Below the pieces are notes generated by a model. The model was not told where the DNA came from and ran no database searches. It saw nothing but the letters and a program-made list of their open reading frames with translations. A stretch of DNA of 64,000 nt, from NCBI GenBank assembly GCA_018268135.1, contig JAFDXD010000071.1, forward strand, positions 37,558-101,557, written 5' to 3'. The number at the start of each line of letters is the position of its first letter. The first letter of the stretch is position 1. Positions 8,706 to 17,035 of this stretch are shown piece after piece. The DNA is from Bacteroidota bacterium (lineage in GTDB: Bacteria > Bacteroidota > Bacteroidia > Chitinophagales > Chitinophagaceae). A program made the translations under genes and the position numbers.

Positions 8706-9950
8706 TCAATTTACCCATTCACCACTTATCATAATGCGCTGAATATGGTTGCTTGCAAAACTGTAAAATAAATAAGCCAATGATGGGATGGGCCTGGCAA
8801 AAATTAAATTGGCTCTTTTGCCCACGCTGATGCTGCCAACTTCTGAAGCTGCTTCCATTGCAAAAGCCCCGTTAATGGTAGCTGCATTAATAACTTCCTC
8901 CGGCAGCATTTTCATTTGTATGCAACTAATGGCAGTTACAAAATTCATATTGCCCGAAGGAGATGAGCCGGGGTTGTAATCAGAAGCGAGCGCTACTGCT
9001 GCGCCGGCATCTATCAATGCCCGTGCAGGCTGGTAAGCCATTCGTAAAAAAAATGCAGCAGTAGGCAATAAAGTACATACACCGGCATAGCCGGATAATT
9101 TTTTTATATCATCAGGGGTAAGCGTTTCTAAATGATCGAGCGATACAGCCTGATTGGCAATGCCAATATCAATACCTCCAATACTGTTGAGCTGGTTTAC
9201 ATGTAGTTTTGGTTTTAGCCCATAAGCCGCTCCTGCCTTACATATTGTATCCGTTTCTTCTGCCGAAAAAAAACCTTTTTCGCAAAATACATCAATATAA
9301 TCTGCCAGTTTTTCGGCAGCAATTACGGGCAGCATTTCATTAATAATTAAATCAATATATCCCTGGTGATTATCTTTATAGGCTAACGGGTAGGTATGTG
9401 CGCCCAAAAATGTGGCTTTAATTAAAAGCCCTGATTGCTCTTTTAATTTTTTTATTACCCTTAGCATTTTTAATTCATCAGCTACCGATAAGCCATAGCC
9501 GCTTTTTATTTCTATTGCTCCGGTGCCAAGCAGCGTAAGCTCTTTTAATCTGTAAAGAGCATCAGTGTACAGGTTTTCTTCAGTAGCCTGCTGTATTTTT
9601 CTGGCAGAGTTTAGTATCCCTCCTCCCCTTTCTGCTATTTCTGCATAGCTTAATCCATTTATTTTATCTACAAATTCGGCTTCCCGGCTTCCGGCAAATA
9701 CAAGGTGGGTATGGCTATCGCACCAGCAGGGCAATACTATCTGATCGCTTGCATCTACAATGTTTTTGGGTGGGTGCGGCACCATCCAGTCTAATTCGTA
9801 CATGTGCCCCAAAGCTGCTATTATACCATCTTCTATTAATACAAAGGCATTTTCAATTGCAGGTAAATCGGCCAAAGCTTTTCCCCGAAGCAATATGGAT
9901 TCTTCTCTTGTGTTTACCAGTAGTTTTATATTGATAATGAGTGTGGTCAT
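8706..9950 (-). CDS. hutI: Imidazolonepropionase (histidine degradation)
   Basis: HutI hydrolyses imidazolone-5-propionate to N-formimino-L-glutamate, the third step of histidine catabolism. The 414-aa length is typical. Amidohydrolase metal ligands are visible: HTH at 80-82 in CDSHTHLVFAGSR, His in HVNQLNSIGG and SLDHLE, and Asp324 in ASDYNPGSSPSGN. No hutH, hutU or hutG gene is adjacent, so the pathway must be dispersed. The upstream neighbour (9987-10481) ends 36 bp away on the same strand. The call is firm. Confidence 0.95.
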   Translation of the reverse strand: MTTLIINIKLLVNTREESILLRGKALADLPAIENAFVLIEDGIIAALGHMYELDWMVPHPPKNIVDASDQIVLPCWCDSHTHLVFAGSREAEFVDKINGLSYAEIAERGGGILNSARKIQQATEENLYTDALYRLKELTLLGTGAIEIKSGYGLSVADELKMLRVIKKLKEQSGLLIKATFLGAHTYPLAYKDNHQGYIDLIINEMLPVIAAEKLADYIDVFCEKGFFSAEETDTICKAGAAYGLKPKLHVNQLNSIGGIDIGIANQAVSLDHLETLTPDDIKKLSGYAGVCTLLPTAAFFLRMAYQPARALIDAGAAVALASDYNPGSSPSGNMNFVTAISCIQMKMLPEEVINAATINGAFAMEAASEVGSISVGKRANLIFARPIPSLAYLFYSFASNHIQRIMISGEWVN

Positions 9951-9986
9951 GTTATCATTACAGCTTTTACAAGATGAATGTTCTTC

Positions 9987-10481
9987 CTAATTATTTTTAA
10001 CTGATTGTGTTGTAATATTTATAAATCTTTCCCCGGCATTTGCATCTTCAGCATTTACCCAAATTACATCTTTGGTTATGTTGACGGTAAAAATTTCTGA
10101 TTGCTCTATTAAAATTTTATCAGCATCTTTTACAACTACTTTATTTATTGCAAACCGCAGGTTACTATCTTTTGCCGCTATTTTATATTGATAAAGGATG
10201 TCTTTAGCAGTTAATAGCCTGGCAGTTTTTTTTGAGGAAATATTTATAACACCGTTTTTGCCTTCAAGGCCATAAGGCAGTGTTTTTAATGAGTCGTTCA
10301 ATACCTGCATGCTATCAATAGAAGCAGGATTAATGATTAGGCTGTTGAGGTTGGTTTTGAAACCATTTACCAGTACCAATGGTTCATTTTCTATAATCAC
10401 TTTTTTTTGAGCAGATAATAAGGCAGGGCTAAGTAAGATGAACCATAGTGGGAGCCACTTCATTTTAATAGTAAAAATCAT
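9987..10481 (-). CDS. Small secreted protein resembling an isolated TonB-receptor plug motif
   Basis: A 164-aa protein with a signal peptide ending near LLSPALLSAQ (a second ATG at 10463 is equally possible). Residues about 30-80 read like the plug signature of SusC-type receptors: EPLVLVNGFKTN, then a segment like 'NPASIDSMQVLNDS', then YGLEGKNGVINISSKK. There is no barrel behind it. The C-terminal half (AKDILYQYKIAAKDSNLRFAINKVVVKDADK) is unknown to me. It may be a periplasmic or outer-membrane accessory protein, or a decayed receptor fragment that has kept a good reading frame. It sits between hutI and groEL on the same strand. The function is not known. Confidence 0.65.
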   Translation of the reverse strand: MIFTIKMKWLPLWFILLSPALLSAQKKVIIENEPLVLVNGFKTNLNSLIINPASIDSMQVLNDSLKTLPYGLEGKNGVINISSKKTARLLTAKDILYQYKIAAKDSNLRFAINKVVVKDADKILIEQSEIFTVNITKDVIWVNAEDANAGERFINITTQSVKNN

Positions 10482-10595
10482 TGCTCAAACCTACATGATT
10501 TTTTTCAATCATAAAATTTAAGAGCAAGGCCAATCAGTACCTTTGTTTTTTACAGATACATTTCAAAATATTTTCACAGGCATTGTAGCTTCATC

Positions 10596-10630
10596 AAAAA
10601 AAAATCCCCGAAGCTTGTGCAACGGGGATA
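10596..10630 (-). terminator. Rho-independent terminator of groEL
   Basis: The stem ATCCCCG (10604-10610) pairs with CGGGGAT (10623-10629) around a 12-nt loop. On the minus strand it is followed by an uninterrupted run of T, about 25 bp after the groEL stop. Confidence 0.85.
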
Positions 10631-10652
10631 TTTAAGTAAATATTTATAACGA

Positions 10653-12290
10653 TTAGTAGCCCATGCCACCCATATCAGGCGCACCGCCATGCATGTGTGG
10701 AGCTTCTTCTTTTGGTTTGTCGGCTATTACACACTCTGTGGTAAGCAACATACCGGCAATAGAAGCAGCGTTTTCTAATGCTACACGGCTTACTTTAGTT
10801 GGGTCAATAACACCGGCTTTAAATAAATTTTCATACACTTCTGTACGAGCATTAAAGCCATAATCGCCTTTGCCTTCTTTTATTTTTTGAATAACAATAG
10901 AGCCATCTATTCCTGCATTGGCAGTAAGGGTGCGAATAGGTTCTTCTAATGCCCTGCGAACTATTTGCATACCGGTTTGCTCATCTGCAATCTGGCCTTT
11001 TACTTTTGGCTCAAGGCTGGCAACTGCACGGATATAAGCAACACCACCACCAGGTACTATGCCTTCTTCTACTGCTGCACGGGTTGCATGCAATGCATCA
11101 TCTACACGGTCTTTCTTTTCTTTCATTTCTACTTCAGTAGTAGCGCCTACATAAAGTACTGCTACACCACCGGCTAATTTAGCCAGGCGCTCCTGCAATT
11201 TTTCTTTATCGTAGTCAGAAGTGGTAGTTTCTATTTGTGCTTTTATTTGATTAATACGGCCTGTGATATCAGCTTTTTTACCTTTACCACCTACTATTAC
11301 AGTATTGTCTTTATTAATAGTGATAGAAGCAGCCTGACCTAATGCAGTAAGTTCTGCATTTTCTAATTTATGACCCATTTCTTCGCTTATTACAGTACCG
11401 CCTGTAAGTTTAGCAATATCTTCCAGCATTTCTTTTCTCCTGTCGCCAAAGCCCGGAGCCTTTACAGCAGCCACTTTTAGCGTACCACGTAGTTTATTTA
11501 CAACTAAGGTAGAAAGCGCTTCACCATCAAGGTCTTCAGCAATTATTACCAATGGCCTTCCGCTTTGTGCTACTTTTTCAAGTACCGGAAGTATATCTTT
11601 CATGGTAGAAATCTTTTTGTCGTATATCAGCAAGTAAGGCGATTGTAAATCTGCCTCCATCTTTTCTGTATTGGTTACAAAGTAAGCTGAGATATATCCA
11701 CGGTCAAATTGCATACCTTCTACTATTTCTACAGTAGTATCGGTGCCTTTTGCTTCTTCTACCGTAATAACGCCTTCTTTACCCACTTTCAAAAATGCTT
11801 CAGCAATTAGTTTACCAATGGTTTCATCATTATTTGCAGAGATGGTAGCTACTTGTTGTATTTTTTTGCTATCGTTACCTACTGTTTGGGTTTGGGCTTT
11901 TAAGCTTTCTACCACCAGGCTTACTGCTTTATCAATACCACGTTTAAGGTCCATTGGGTTAGCGCCTGCAGCTACCATTTTAAGCCCTTCGCTAATGATG
12001 CTTTGAGCAAGCACGGTTGCAGTAGTGGTACCGTCTCCGGCATTTTCAGCAGTTTTGCTGGCCACTTCTTTTACCATTTGTGCACCCATATTTTCAATGG
12101 GGTCTTCCAGTTCTATTTCTTTAGCTACGGTTACACCATCTTTAGTAACAGAGGGGGCACCAAATTTCTTTTCTATCACCACATTACGGCCTTTAGGGCC
12201 AAGGGTTACTTTTACAGCGTTGGATAATGTGTCCACGCCTTTTTTCATTTTATTTCTTGCTTCAATATCGAAGTATATCATTTTTGCCAT
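10653..12290 (-). CDS. groL: Chaperonin GroEL (60 kDa)
   Basis: GroEL forms the double-ring ATP-driven folding chamber capped by GroES. The 545-aa protein begins [22 protein letters not shown] and carries [20 protein letters not shown], the ATP-site [12 protein letters not shown] and the Gly-Met-rich tail ([11 protein letters not shown]). It lies 99 bp downstream of groES on the same strand and is followed by a strong terminator. No CIRCE operator is visible upstream of the pair. Confidence 0.98.
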   Translation of the reverse strand: MAKMIYFDIEARNKMKKGVDTLSNAVKVTLGPKGRNVVIEKKFGAPSVTKDGVTVAKEIELEDPIENMGAQMVKEVASKTAENAGDGTTTATVLAQSIISEGLKMVAAGANPMDLKRGIDKAVSLVVESLKAQTQTVGNDSKKIQQVATISANNDETIGKLIAEAFLKVGKEGVITVEEAKGTDTTVEIVEGMQFDRGYISAYFVTNTEKMEADLQSPYLLIYDKKISTMKDILPVLEKVAQSGRPLVIIAEDLDGEALSTLVVNKLRGTLKVAAVKAPGFGDRRKEMLEDIAKLTGGTVISEEMGHKLENAELTALGQAASITINKDNTVIVGGKGKKADITGRINQIKAQIETTTSDYDKEKLQERLAKLAGGVAVLYVGATTEVEMKEKKDRVDDALHATRAAVEEGIVPGGGVAYIRAVASLEPKVKGQIADEQTGMQIVRRALEEPIRTLTANAGIDGSIVIQKIKEGKGDYGFNARTEVYENLFKAGVIDPTKVSRVALENAASIAGMLLTTECVIADKPKEEAPHMHGGAPDMGGMGY

Positions 12291-12389
12291 AAAATCAATT
12301 TTGATTATTTGCTAATTCAACAATGTTGTTAATGTAAAAAATTATTTAAGAGCCGCTCATTTTTTATACATGAAAGACTAATGCTGCAT

Positions 12390-12671
12390 TTATATAATTG
12401 CCAAAATATCGCTCTCTCTCATTATCAGGTAGTCCTGCCCTTCAATGCTAATTTCAGTACCGGCATATTTTCCATAAAGTACAGTATCACCTGCTTTTAC
12501 AGTAACCGGTTCATCTTTTTTGCCAGGGCCTGCAGCCAATACAGTACCACGTTGTGGTTTTTCTTTTGCAGTATCCGGAATGATAATTCCACCGGCAGTT
12601 TTTTCTTCTGCCGCAGCAGCTTTCACAATTACCCTGTCGTGTAGCGGAGTAATGCTTAACTTTTTTGCCAT
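12390..12671 (-). CDS. groS: Co-chaperonin GroES (10 kDa)
   Basis: GroES is the heptameric lid for GroEL. The 93-aa protein has the expected length, with [11 protein letters not shown] near the start, the mobile-loop region [18 protein letters not shown] and the C-terminal [14 protein letters not shown]. It is the first gene of the groES-groEL operon. Its promoter -7 box is at 12726-12733, about 55 bp upstream. Confidence 0.98.
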   Translation of the reverse strand: MAKKLSITPLHDRVIVKAAAAEEKTAGGIIIPDTAKEKPQRGTVLAAGPGKKDEPVTVKAGDTVLYGKYAGTEISIEGQDYLIMRESDILAII

Positions 12672-12725
12672 AATCTCTATGTTTTGTTTTTAATTAAAAA
12701 TAAAACCCATATTTTTTTGGGTATG

Positions 12726-12733
12726 CAAAAGTA
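12726..12733 (-). promoter_or_regulatory. -7 element of the groESL operon
   Basis: Read on the minus strand this is TACTTTTG (TAnnTTTG). A TTG at 12748-12750 lies only 14 bp further upstream, shorter than usual. No CIRCE-type inverted repeat (TTAGCACTC-N9-GAGTGCTAA) is present, so heat-shock control, if any, works differently. Confidence 0.5.
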
Positions 12734-12826
12734 GGCTAATTTCATACCAAACCTCATATAAGAATTCTTGACAGTATTAAAACTGTCAGTCAGTCATTTA
12801 CACTTATTTTTTGGCAAAAAAATATT

Positions 12827-12919
12827 ATGGGCTGTCAGCATATCCTTCATATCAGCCCCGGTTCCGGCTATCCGTTTTACCCTTCGTGCCTCAGGGTGCC
12901 ACTCCTATCCGGCAGCCAT
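12827..12919 (+). repeat. Structured intergenic repeat, copy 1 (groES-nusB gap)
   Basis: A GC-richer ~93-nt block in an AT-rich gap. An outer stem pairs 12827-12836 with 12911-12919 (nine pairs, one bulge and one G-T). An inner hairpin ACCCT / AGGGT (12879-12883 / 12893-12897) has the loop TCGTGCCTC. The same loop, on a different stem, recurs in copy 2 at 31177-31282. The rest of the 386-bp gap (12672-13057) holds the two divergent promoters. I found no coding potential in it. Confidence 0.7.
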
Positions 12920-12996
12920 TCAGCATTAGTACCTATCCCGGCATGGCAAAGCAGTTGCTACTTATTTAGGCTGCCTTTATATTATTTATCGCTCCA

Positions 12997-13031
12997 TTTG
13001 AACAACCACAATATTTAAACCCTTAATTTTG
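12997..13031 (+). promoter_or_regulatory. Promoter of the nusB operon
   Basis: TTTG at 12997-13000, a 23-bp spacer and TAATTTTG at 13024-13031. The start codon of nusB follows 27 nt later. This is one of the more complete -33/-7 pairs in the window. Confidence 0.6.
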
Positions 13032-13057
13032 CAGCCTAAAAAATAAAGTTCTTATAG

Positions 13058-13987
13058 ATGATTAGCAGAAGAAATATTCGGGTGAAAGTGATGCAGACCT
13101 TGTACAGTATAGAAAGCAGTAAGGGCCAAACAAAGCCCGGCGAGCCTGATACTATTCTTACAAAAAAAATTGAGCAAACCCGTTTATTATTTACATACCT
13201 GGTACTGTTTATAAGTGAAGTAGCCCGCTATGCCGAAAAAGATGCTTTACAAAAAGCAAGCAAGCACCTTCCTACTGCTGCCGATTTGCACATCAATACC
13301 AAACTGGCAGGCAATGAAATACTTTGGAAAATAGTAGAAGACAAAAGTTTTATAAGCAGTGTAGCCGATGCAAAGCTTTCACATATTATAGATAACGACC
13401 TCTTAAAAAAAATATATCAGGAGCTTGTATTAACAGCCGAGTATAAAGAATATATTGAGGAGCAGGCAAGAGATAAAAAATCAGAAAAAAGAATACTCGA
13501 ATTTATCTTTACAAACCTGATGCTGCCAAACGAAAGCTTTATCAGCCATGTAGAAGAGCATTTTATAAATTGGGATGATGATGCCGAAATGATGCACACC
13601 ATGGTATTAAGCTATCTGAGCAAACCACAACAAAATTTTTTAGATATTCTCAGCAAAGAAAAATGGGAGTTTGCAAAAAACTTATTATCAACAGTGATGG
13701 ATAAGCAGCAGCATACTTTAGAAATCATAAAACCAAAATTAAAAAACTGGGATGCCGACCGTATTGCAGCGCTTGACCTTATCATTTTACAAATGGGTGT
13801 TTGCGAATTTTTATATTTTGAAACCATCCCTACAAAGGTTACCATCAACGAGTATATTGATCTGGCCAAAGCCTACAGTACTGCACAAAGCGGACAGTTT
13901 ATTAATGGCATGCTCGATAATATCAATAAAGAATTGACAGCCTCTCATAAAATTGAAAAAAGAAGTTTTAAAAACAGCACACTATAA
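13058..13987 (+). CDS. nusB: Transcription antitermination factor NusB (long Bacteroidota form)
   Basis: NusB binds boxA RNA with NusE (S10) to form antitermination complexes, mainly on rRNA operons. At 309 aa it is about twice the length of E. coli NusB, as is usual in Bacteroidota. It starts MISRRNIRVKVMQTLYS, which is the canonical N-terminus. The helical insertion covers about 30-200, and the C-terminal NusB core contains DRIAALDLIILQMGVCEFLYF followed by TKVTINEYIDLAKAYSTAQSGQFINGMLD. It is first in nusB-DUF1573-yajC-coaE. Confidence 0.93.
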   Translation: MISRRNIRVKVMQTLYSIESSKGQTKPGEPDTILTKKIEQTRLLFTYLVLFISEVARYAEKDALQKASKHLPTAADLHINTKLAGNEILWKIVEDKSFISSVADAKLSHIIDNDLLKKIYQELVLTAEYKEYIEEQARDKKSEKRILEFIFTNLMLPNESFISHVEEHFINWDDDAEMMHTMVLSYLSKPQQNFLDILSKEKWEFAKNLLSTVMDKQQHTLEIIKPKLKNWDADRIAALDLIILQMGVCEFLYFETIPTKVTINEYIDLAKAYSTAQSGQFINGMLDNINKELTASHKIEKRSFKNSTL

Positions 13988-14002
13988 TTTAAAAGACATC
14001 TA

Positions 14003-14449
14003 ATGATAAAAGGAATTTTCATAGTAGCAACCGCTTGTTTAATATTTACAAGCTGCGATGTACGCAAAAAAGATGCAAGGTCAAATATCCTAAATGGAGC
14101 AGAGCAACCGGTAGCAGCAAAAGACCCTACCACAGTGCAGATAATTGATAGCGCCTATGACTTTGGAAATATTAACGAAGGCGATCAGGTAGAGTACAAT
14201 TACAAGTTTAAAAATACGGGAAATAAGCCCCTTGTAATCATCCATACTTCTGCAAGCTGCGGATGCACTGTGCCGGAAAAACCCGAGCAGCCAATTTTGC
14301 CCGGCGAAGTAGGTTTTATAAAAGTAAAATTTAATAGCGAACACAGGGCAGGCAATGCTCATAAAACTATTAATGTAGAGTCTAACGCCAACCCTGCATT
14401 TCCTACACTTACACTTACCGGTGTAGTAAAAGCAAAAGACAATAAGTAA
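14003..14449 (+). CDS. DUF1573 domain lipoprotein
   Basis: A 148-aa exported protein. The signal peptide ends in the lipobox-like FTSC with Cys18 as the likely lipidation site. The DUF1573 domain occupies about 45-145: YDFGNINEGDQVEYNYKFKN, then ASCGCTVPEKPEQPILPGE and GFIKVKFNS, an immunoglobulin-like beta-sandwich related to ASPM/SPD-2/hydin domains. It is 15 bp after nusB and 38 bp before yajC; this order is common in Bacteroidota and suggests an envelope role, but the molecular function is unknown. Confidence 0.88.
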   Translation: MIKGIFIVATACLIFTSCDVRKKDARSNILNGAEQPVAAKDPTTVQIIDSAYDFGNINEGDQVEYNYKFKNTGNKPLVIIHTSASCGCTVPEKPEQPILPGEVGFIKVKFNSEHRAGNAHKTINVESNANPAFPTLTLTGVVKAKDNK

Positions 14450-14487
14450 TACACTTTAATTTTAAGCATTTAAACAAAAAAAAACAA

Positions 14488-14820
14488 ATGGAATTTTTAA
14501 ACATTTTTTTGCAATCTCCCGCCGCAAGCAGTACAACTACTTTATTTATGATGGGTGGTATGATATTAGTATTTTATTTTTTTATGATAAGGCCACAAGC
14601 CAAAAAGGCTAAAGCTCAAAAGACTTTTATCAACAATATGCAAAAGGGCGATAAAATTGTAACTATTGCCGGTATTCATGGCACCATCAATAAAGTAAAT
14701 GAAGATGGCACCCTGCAATTAGAAACCAGCCCAGGCAGCTATATGAAAATTGAAAGAAGTGCCATCAGCATGGAATGGACTTCTAATATTAATAAACCGG
14801 CTGATGCGGCAAGTAAATAA
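14488..14820 (+). CDS. yajC: Preprotein translocase subunit YajC
   Basis: YajC is the small single-span partner of SecDF in the Sec translocon. At 110 aa it has one N-terminal membrane segment at about 18-38 (TLFMMGGMILVFYFFMIRPQ) followed by the family signature RPQAKKAKAQKTFINNMQKGDKIVTIAGIHGTI. It sits in the nusB operon; its partner secDF is 3.7 kb downstream on the same strand. Confidence 0.95.
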   Translation: MEFLNIFLQSPAASSTTTLFMMGGMILVFYFFMIRPQAKKAKAQKTFINNMQKGDKIVTIAGIHGTINKVNEDGTLQLETSPGSYMKIERSAISMEWTSNINKPADAASK

Positions 14821-14837
14821 TTAATTAATTAATGGCT

Positions 14838-14883
14838 CTGCATTTTACCTTCAATACCTTTTTATTTTGAAGGTAAAATGCAG
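14838..14883 (+). terminator. Long perfect inverted repeat between yajC and coaE
   Basis: A 17-bp perfect stem (14838-14854 with 14867-14883) closes a 12-nt T-rich loop. It lies 17 bp after the yajC stop and 47 bp before coaE. No strict T-run follows, so it may act as an attenuator or RNA-processing hairpin rather than as a full terminator. Confidence 0.6.
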
Positions 14884-14930
14884 GGATTATCTTTTTTCAA
14901 AAGCATTATTGTATTGTAAACAAATACTCA

Positions 14931-15527
14931 ATGGTTTTAAAAATTGGCCTTACGGGGGGTATTGGAAGTGGCAAAACCACCGTTGCCAAAATATTTGAGG
15001 TACTTTCTGTGCCCGTTTATTATGCTGATGATGCCGCAAAAAAATTAATGAATACAGATGAAAACCTTCGGCAAAAAATAAAGCAACACTTTGGCGAAGA
15101 CGCCTATAACACCCGTGGGTTAAACCGACAGTACCTGTCTGAAATAGTTTTTAATAACCCCGAAAAATTGGCTTTGCTTAACAGCATTGTACACCCGGCC
15201 ACCATTGCCGATGCAGCAAAATGGATACAGCAGCAAACCAGCCCTTACATTATTAAAGAAGCCGCACTTTTGTTTGAAAGCGATGCTTATAAGCAGTTAG
15301 ATTTTGTAATTGGTGTAAGCGCACCTGAAGCCTTGAGAATACAGCGAACCATTGCCAGAGATGGCATTTCAAAAGAAGCAGTGATGGCTCGTATGAGTAA
15401 GCAAATGCCTGAAAAAGATAAAATGGACAGGTGTGAATACAGGATATTAAATGACGAAGAAAATTTATTAATACCCCAGGTAATTAAGCTTCATTCAATT
15501 TTTACTAGTAAACTGCAAAAGGGTTAG
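14931..15527 (+). CDS. coaE: Dephospho-CoA kinase
   Basis: CoaE phosphorylates the 3'-OH of dephospho-CoA, the last step of coenzyme A synthesis. The 198-aa protein has the P-loop GGIGSGKTT at 9-17, the YYADDAAKKLM substrate region near 30-40, LNSIVHPATIADAAKWI and KEAALLFES, all standard for the family. It is the last gene of the nusB-DUF1573-yajC-coaE group, separated from yajC by the 17-bp-stem hairpin. Confidence 0.96.
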   Translation: MVLKIGLTGGIGSGKTTVAKIFEVLSVPVYYADDAAKKLMNTDENLRQKIKQHFGEDAYNTRGLNRQYLSEIVFNNPEKLALLNSIVHPATIADAAKWIQQQTSPYIIKEAALLFESDAYKQLDFVIGVSAPEALRIQRTIARDGISKEAVMARMSKQMPEKDKMDRCEYRILNDEENLLIPQVIKLHSIFTSKLQKG

Positions 15528-15551
15528 TAAAAAATTACCTCCCCTTTTGCA
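15514..15551. terminator. Possible shared terminator between coaE and aminotransferase genes
   Basis: TGCAAAAGGG (15514-15523) pairs with CCCTTTTGCA (15542-15551) around an 18-nt loop, spanning the coaE stop codon. The two genes converge here. The loop is long and no clear T-run follows, so this is tentative. Confidence 0.35.
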
Positions 15552-15565
15552 AATTCAATACTCTT

Positions 15566-16759
15566 CTATTTCAAAGCAGCCAAAGCAGCTTTTATTTTTC
15601 CCATTCCTTTTTCAATATTTTCTACACTATTGGCAAATGATAGCCTGATACAATTAGGTTCACCAAATGCTTTGCCACTTACAGAAGAAATATGTGCATC
15701 ATTCAATAAGTACATACATAAATCATCCGCATCATTAATACTGTTACCGGCAGCCGTTTTTTTGCCAAAATATACATGCACATCCGGAAAAATATAAAAT
15801 GCTCCCGGAGGTTCATTACAAATTACACCCGGTATTTCTTTAATCAACTTCATTACAATTTGCCTGCGTTGCTTAAAGGCTGCAACCATATCAATCGTTG
15901 GCTTTAAATCGCCTGTAAGGGCTGTAATGGCTGCCCGCTGTGTAATAGAGTTTGGTGCGCTGGTAAACTGGCCTTGAATTTTTTCGCATGCACGGGCAAT
16001 AGCAACGGAAGATGCCGTGTAGCCTAACCTCCACCCTGTCATGGCAAATCCTTTACTAAGGCCATTAATAACAATGACTCTTTCTTTTAAAAAATCAAAC
16101 TGAGCAATGCTTTCATGCTTTCCTACAAAATTAATATGCTCATATATTTCATCACTCATTATGAATACCTGTGGATGCTTTTTAAAAACTTCGGCAAGTG
16201 CTGTAAGCTCTTCTTTGCTGTACAATGCCCCACTTGGGTTGCAGGGTGAAGAAAACATAAAGAGCTTTGTTTTATCTGTTATGGCAGCCTCTAACTGTGA
16301 TGGAGTAATTTTATAACCTGCATCTACAGAGGTTTGTACCAGTTTTACAGTGCCACCTATCAGCCTTACAATTTCGCTGTAGGTAACCCAATACGGCGTA
16401 GGAATAATTACTTCGTCGCCGGCATCTACTAAGGCGAGTACAATATTGGCAATGCTTTGCTTGGCACCGGTGCTTACAATAATTTGCTCCGGCGTGTATG
16501 CAAGGCCGTTATCTCTTTGCAATTTGGTACATACCGCCTGCCTTAAGTCAAGGTAACCGGCTACCGGGGTATAATGACTGTAATTTTCATCAATCGCTTT
16601 TTTGGCCGCTTCTTTTATATGATCAGGAGTATCAAAGTCAGGCTCTCCCAGGCTCATATCAGTAATATCAATTCCTTTGGCTCTTAACTCACGGCCAAGT
16701 TTAGCCATTTTTAAAGTTTCCGGCTCATTAAACCGGGCTAGTAAAGACGATAATTGCAT
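15566..16759 (-). CDS. Class I/II pyridoxal-phosphate aminotransferase (aspartate aminotransferase-like)
   Basis: A 397-aa fold-type I aminotransferase. The PLP Schiff-base lysine is Lys236 in NGLSKGFAMTGWRLGY. The cofactor-binding Asp203 is in SDEIYE, and NPSGALY and the C-terminal CIRLSFANS (carboxylate-binding Arg) are present. The N-terminal MSLGEPDFDTPDHIKEAAKKA is typical of the aspartate/prephenate aminotransferase subgroup (Ib), which transfers amino groups between aspartate or aromatic acids and 2-oxoglutarate. The exact substrate is not determined by sequence alone. Confidence 0.88.
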   Translation of the reverse strand: MQLSSLLARFNEPETLKMAKLGRELRAKGIDITDMSLGEPDFDTPDHIKEAAKKAIDENYSHYTPVAGYLDLRQAVCTKLQRDNGLAYTPEQIIVSTGAKQSIANIVLALVDAGDEVIIPTPYWVTYSEIVRLIGGTVKLVQTSVDAGYKITPSQLEAAITDKTKLFMFSSPCNPSGALYSKEELTALAEVFKKHPQVFIMSDEIYEHINFVGKHESIAQFDFLKERVIVINGLSKGFAMTGWRLGYTASSVAIARACEKIQGQFTSAPNSITQRAAITALTGDLKPTIDMVAAFKQRRQIVMKLIKEIPGVICNEPPGAFYIFPDVHVYFGKKTAAGNSINDADDLCMYLLNDAHISSVSGKAFGEPNCIRLSFANSVENIEKGMGKIKAALAALK

Positions 16760-16781
16760 TGTATTTTTTTCAGTTGAGGTG

Positions 16782-16789
16782 CAAAAGTA
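16782..16789 (-). promoter_or_regulatory. -7 element of the aminotransferase gene
   Basis: TACTTTTG on the minus strand, 22 bp upstream of the start codon at 16757-16759. No good TTG is at the -33 position. The remaining intergenic DNA up to 17035 is AT-rich and otherwise unremarkable. Confidence 0.45.
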
Positions 16790-17035
16790 AATATTGTTGA
16801 GGAATTATTGGGTCGAAATTTTTTAACAACTTGTATTATATCTTAGAAAAAATTCAAAAAATCATAGAATACATTTTATCCTAACTACATTTTATGGGTA
16901 AAATAAAATTACAGAATTAGGTATAGTGCTTTACAAATGTATCTCTTAGTGTTTTCTGTTTTTTCAAAAGCTGAGGTTTGTATATTGGAAACATTACATT
17001 ACTTATTTTTTGATACAGATTGTTTGGTAATGCAA

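Noticed and set aside
10538-10545. TACCTTTG on the plus strand, pointing into groEL antisense
   Set aside because: TAnnTTTG has six fixed bases and should occur many times by chance in 64 kb of AT-rich DNA. No gene follows, and there is no -33 element.
12672-12826. Search for a CIRCE heat-shock operator before groES
   Set aside because: No TTAGCACTC-N9-GAGTGCTAA or close variant is present.
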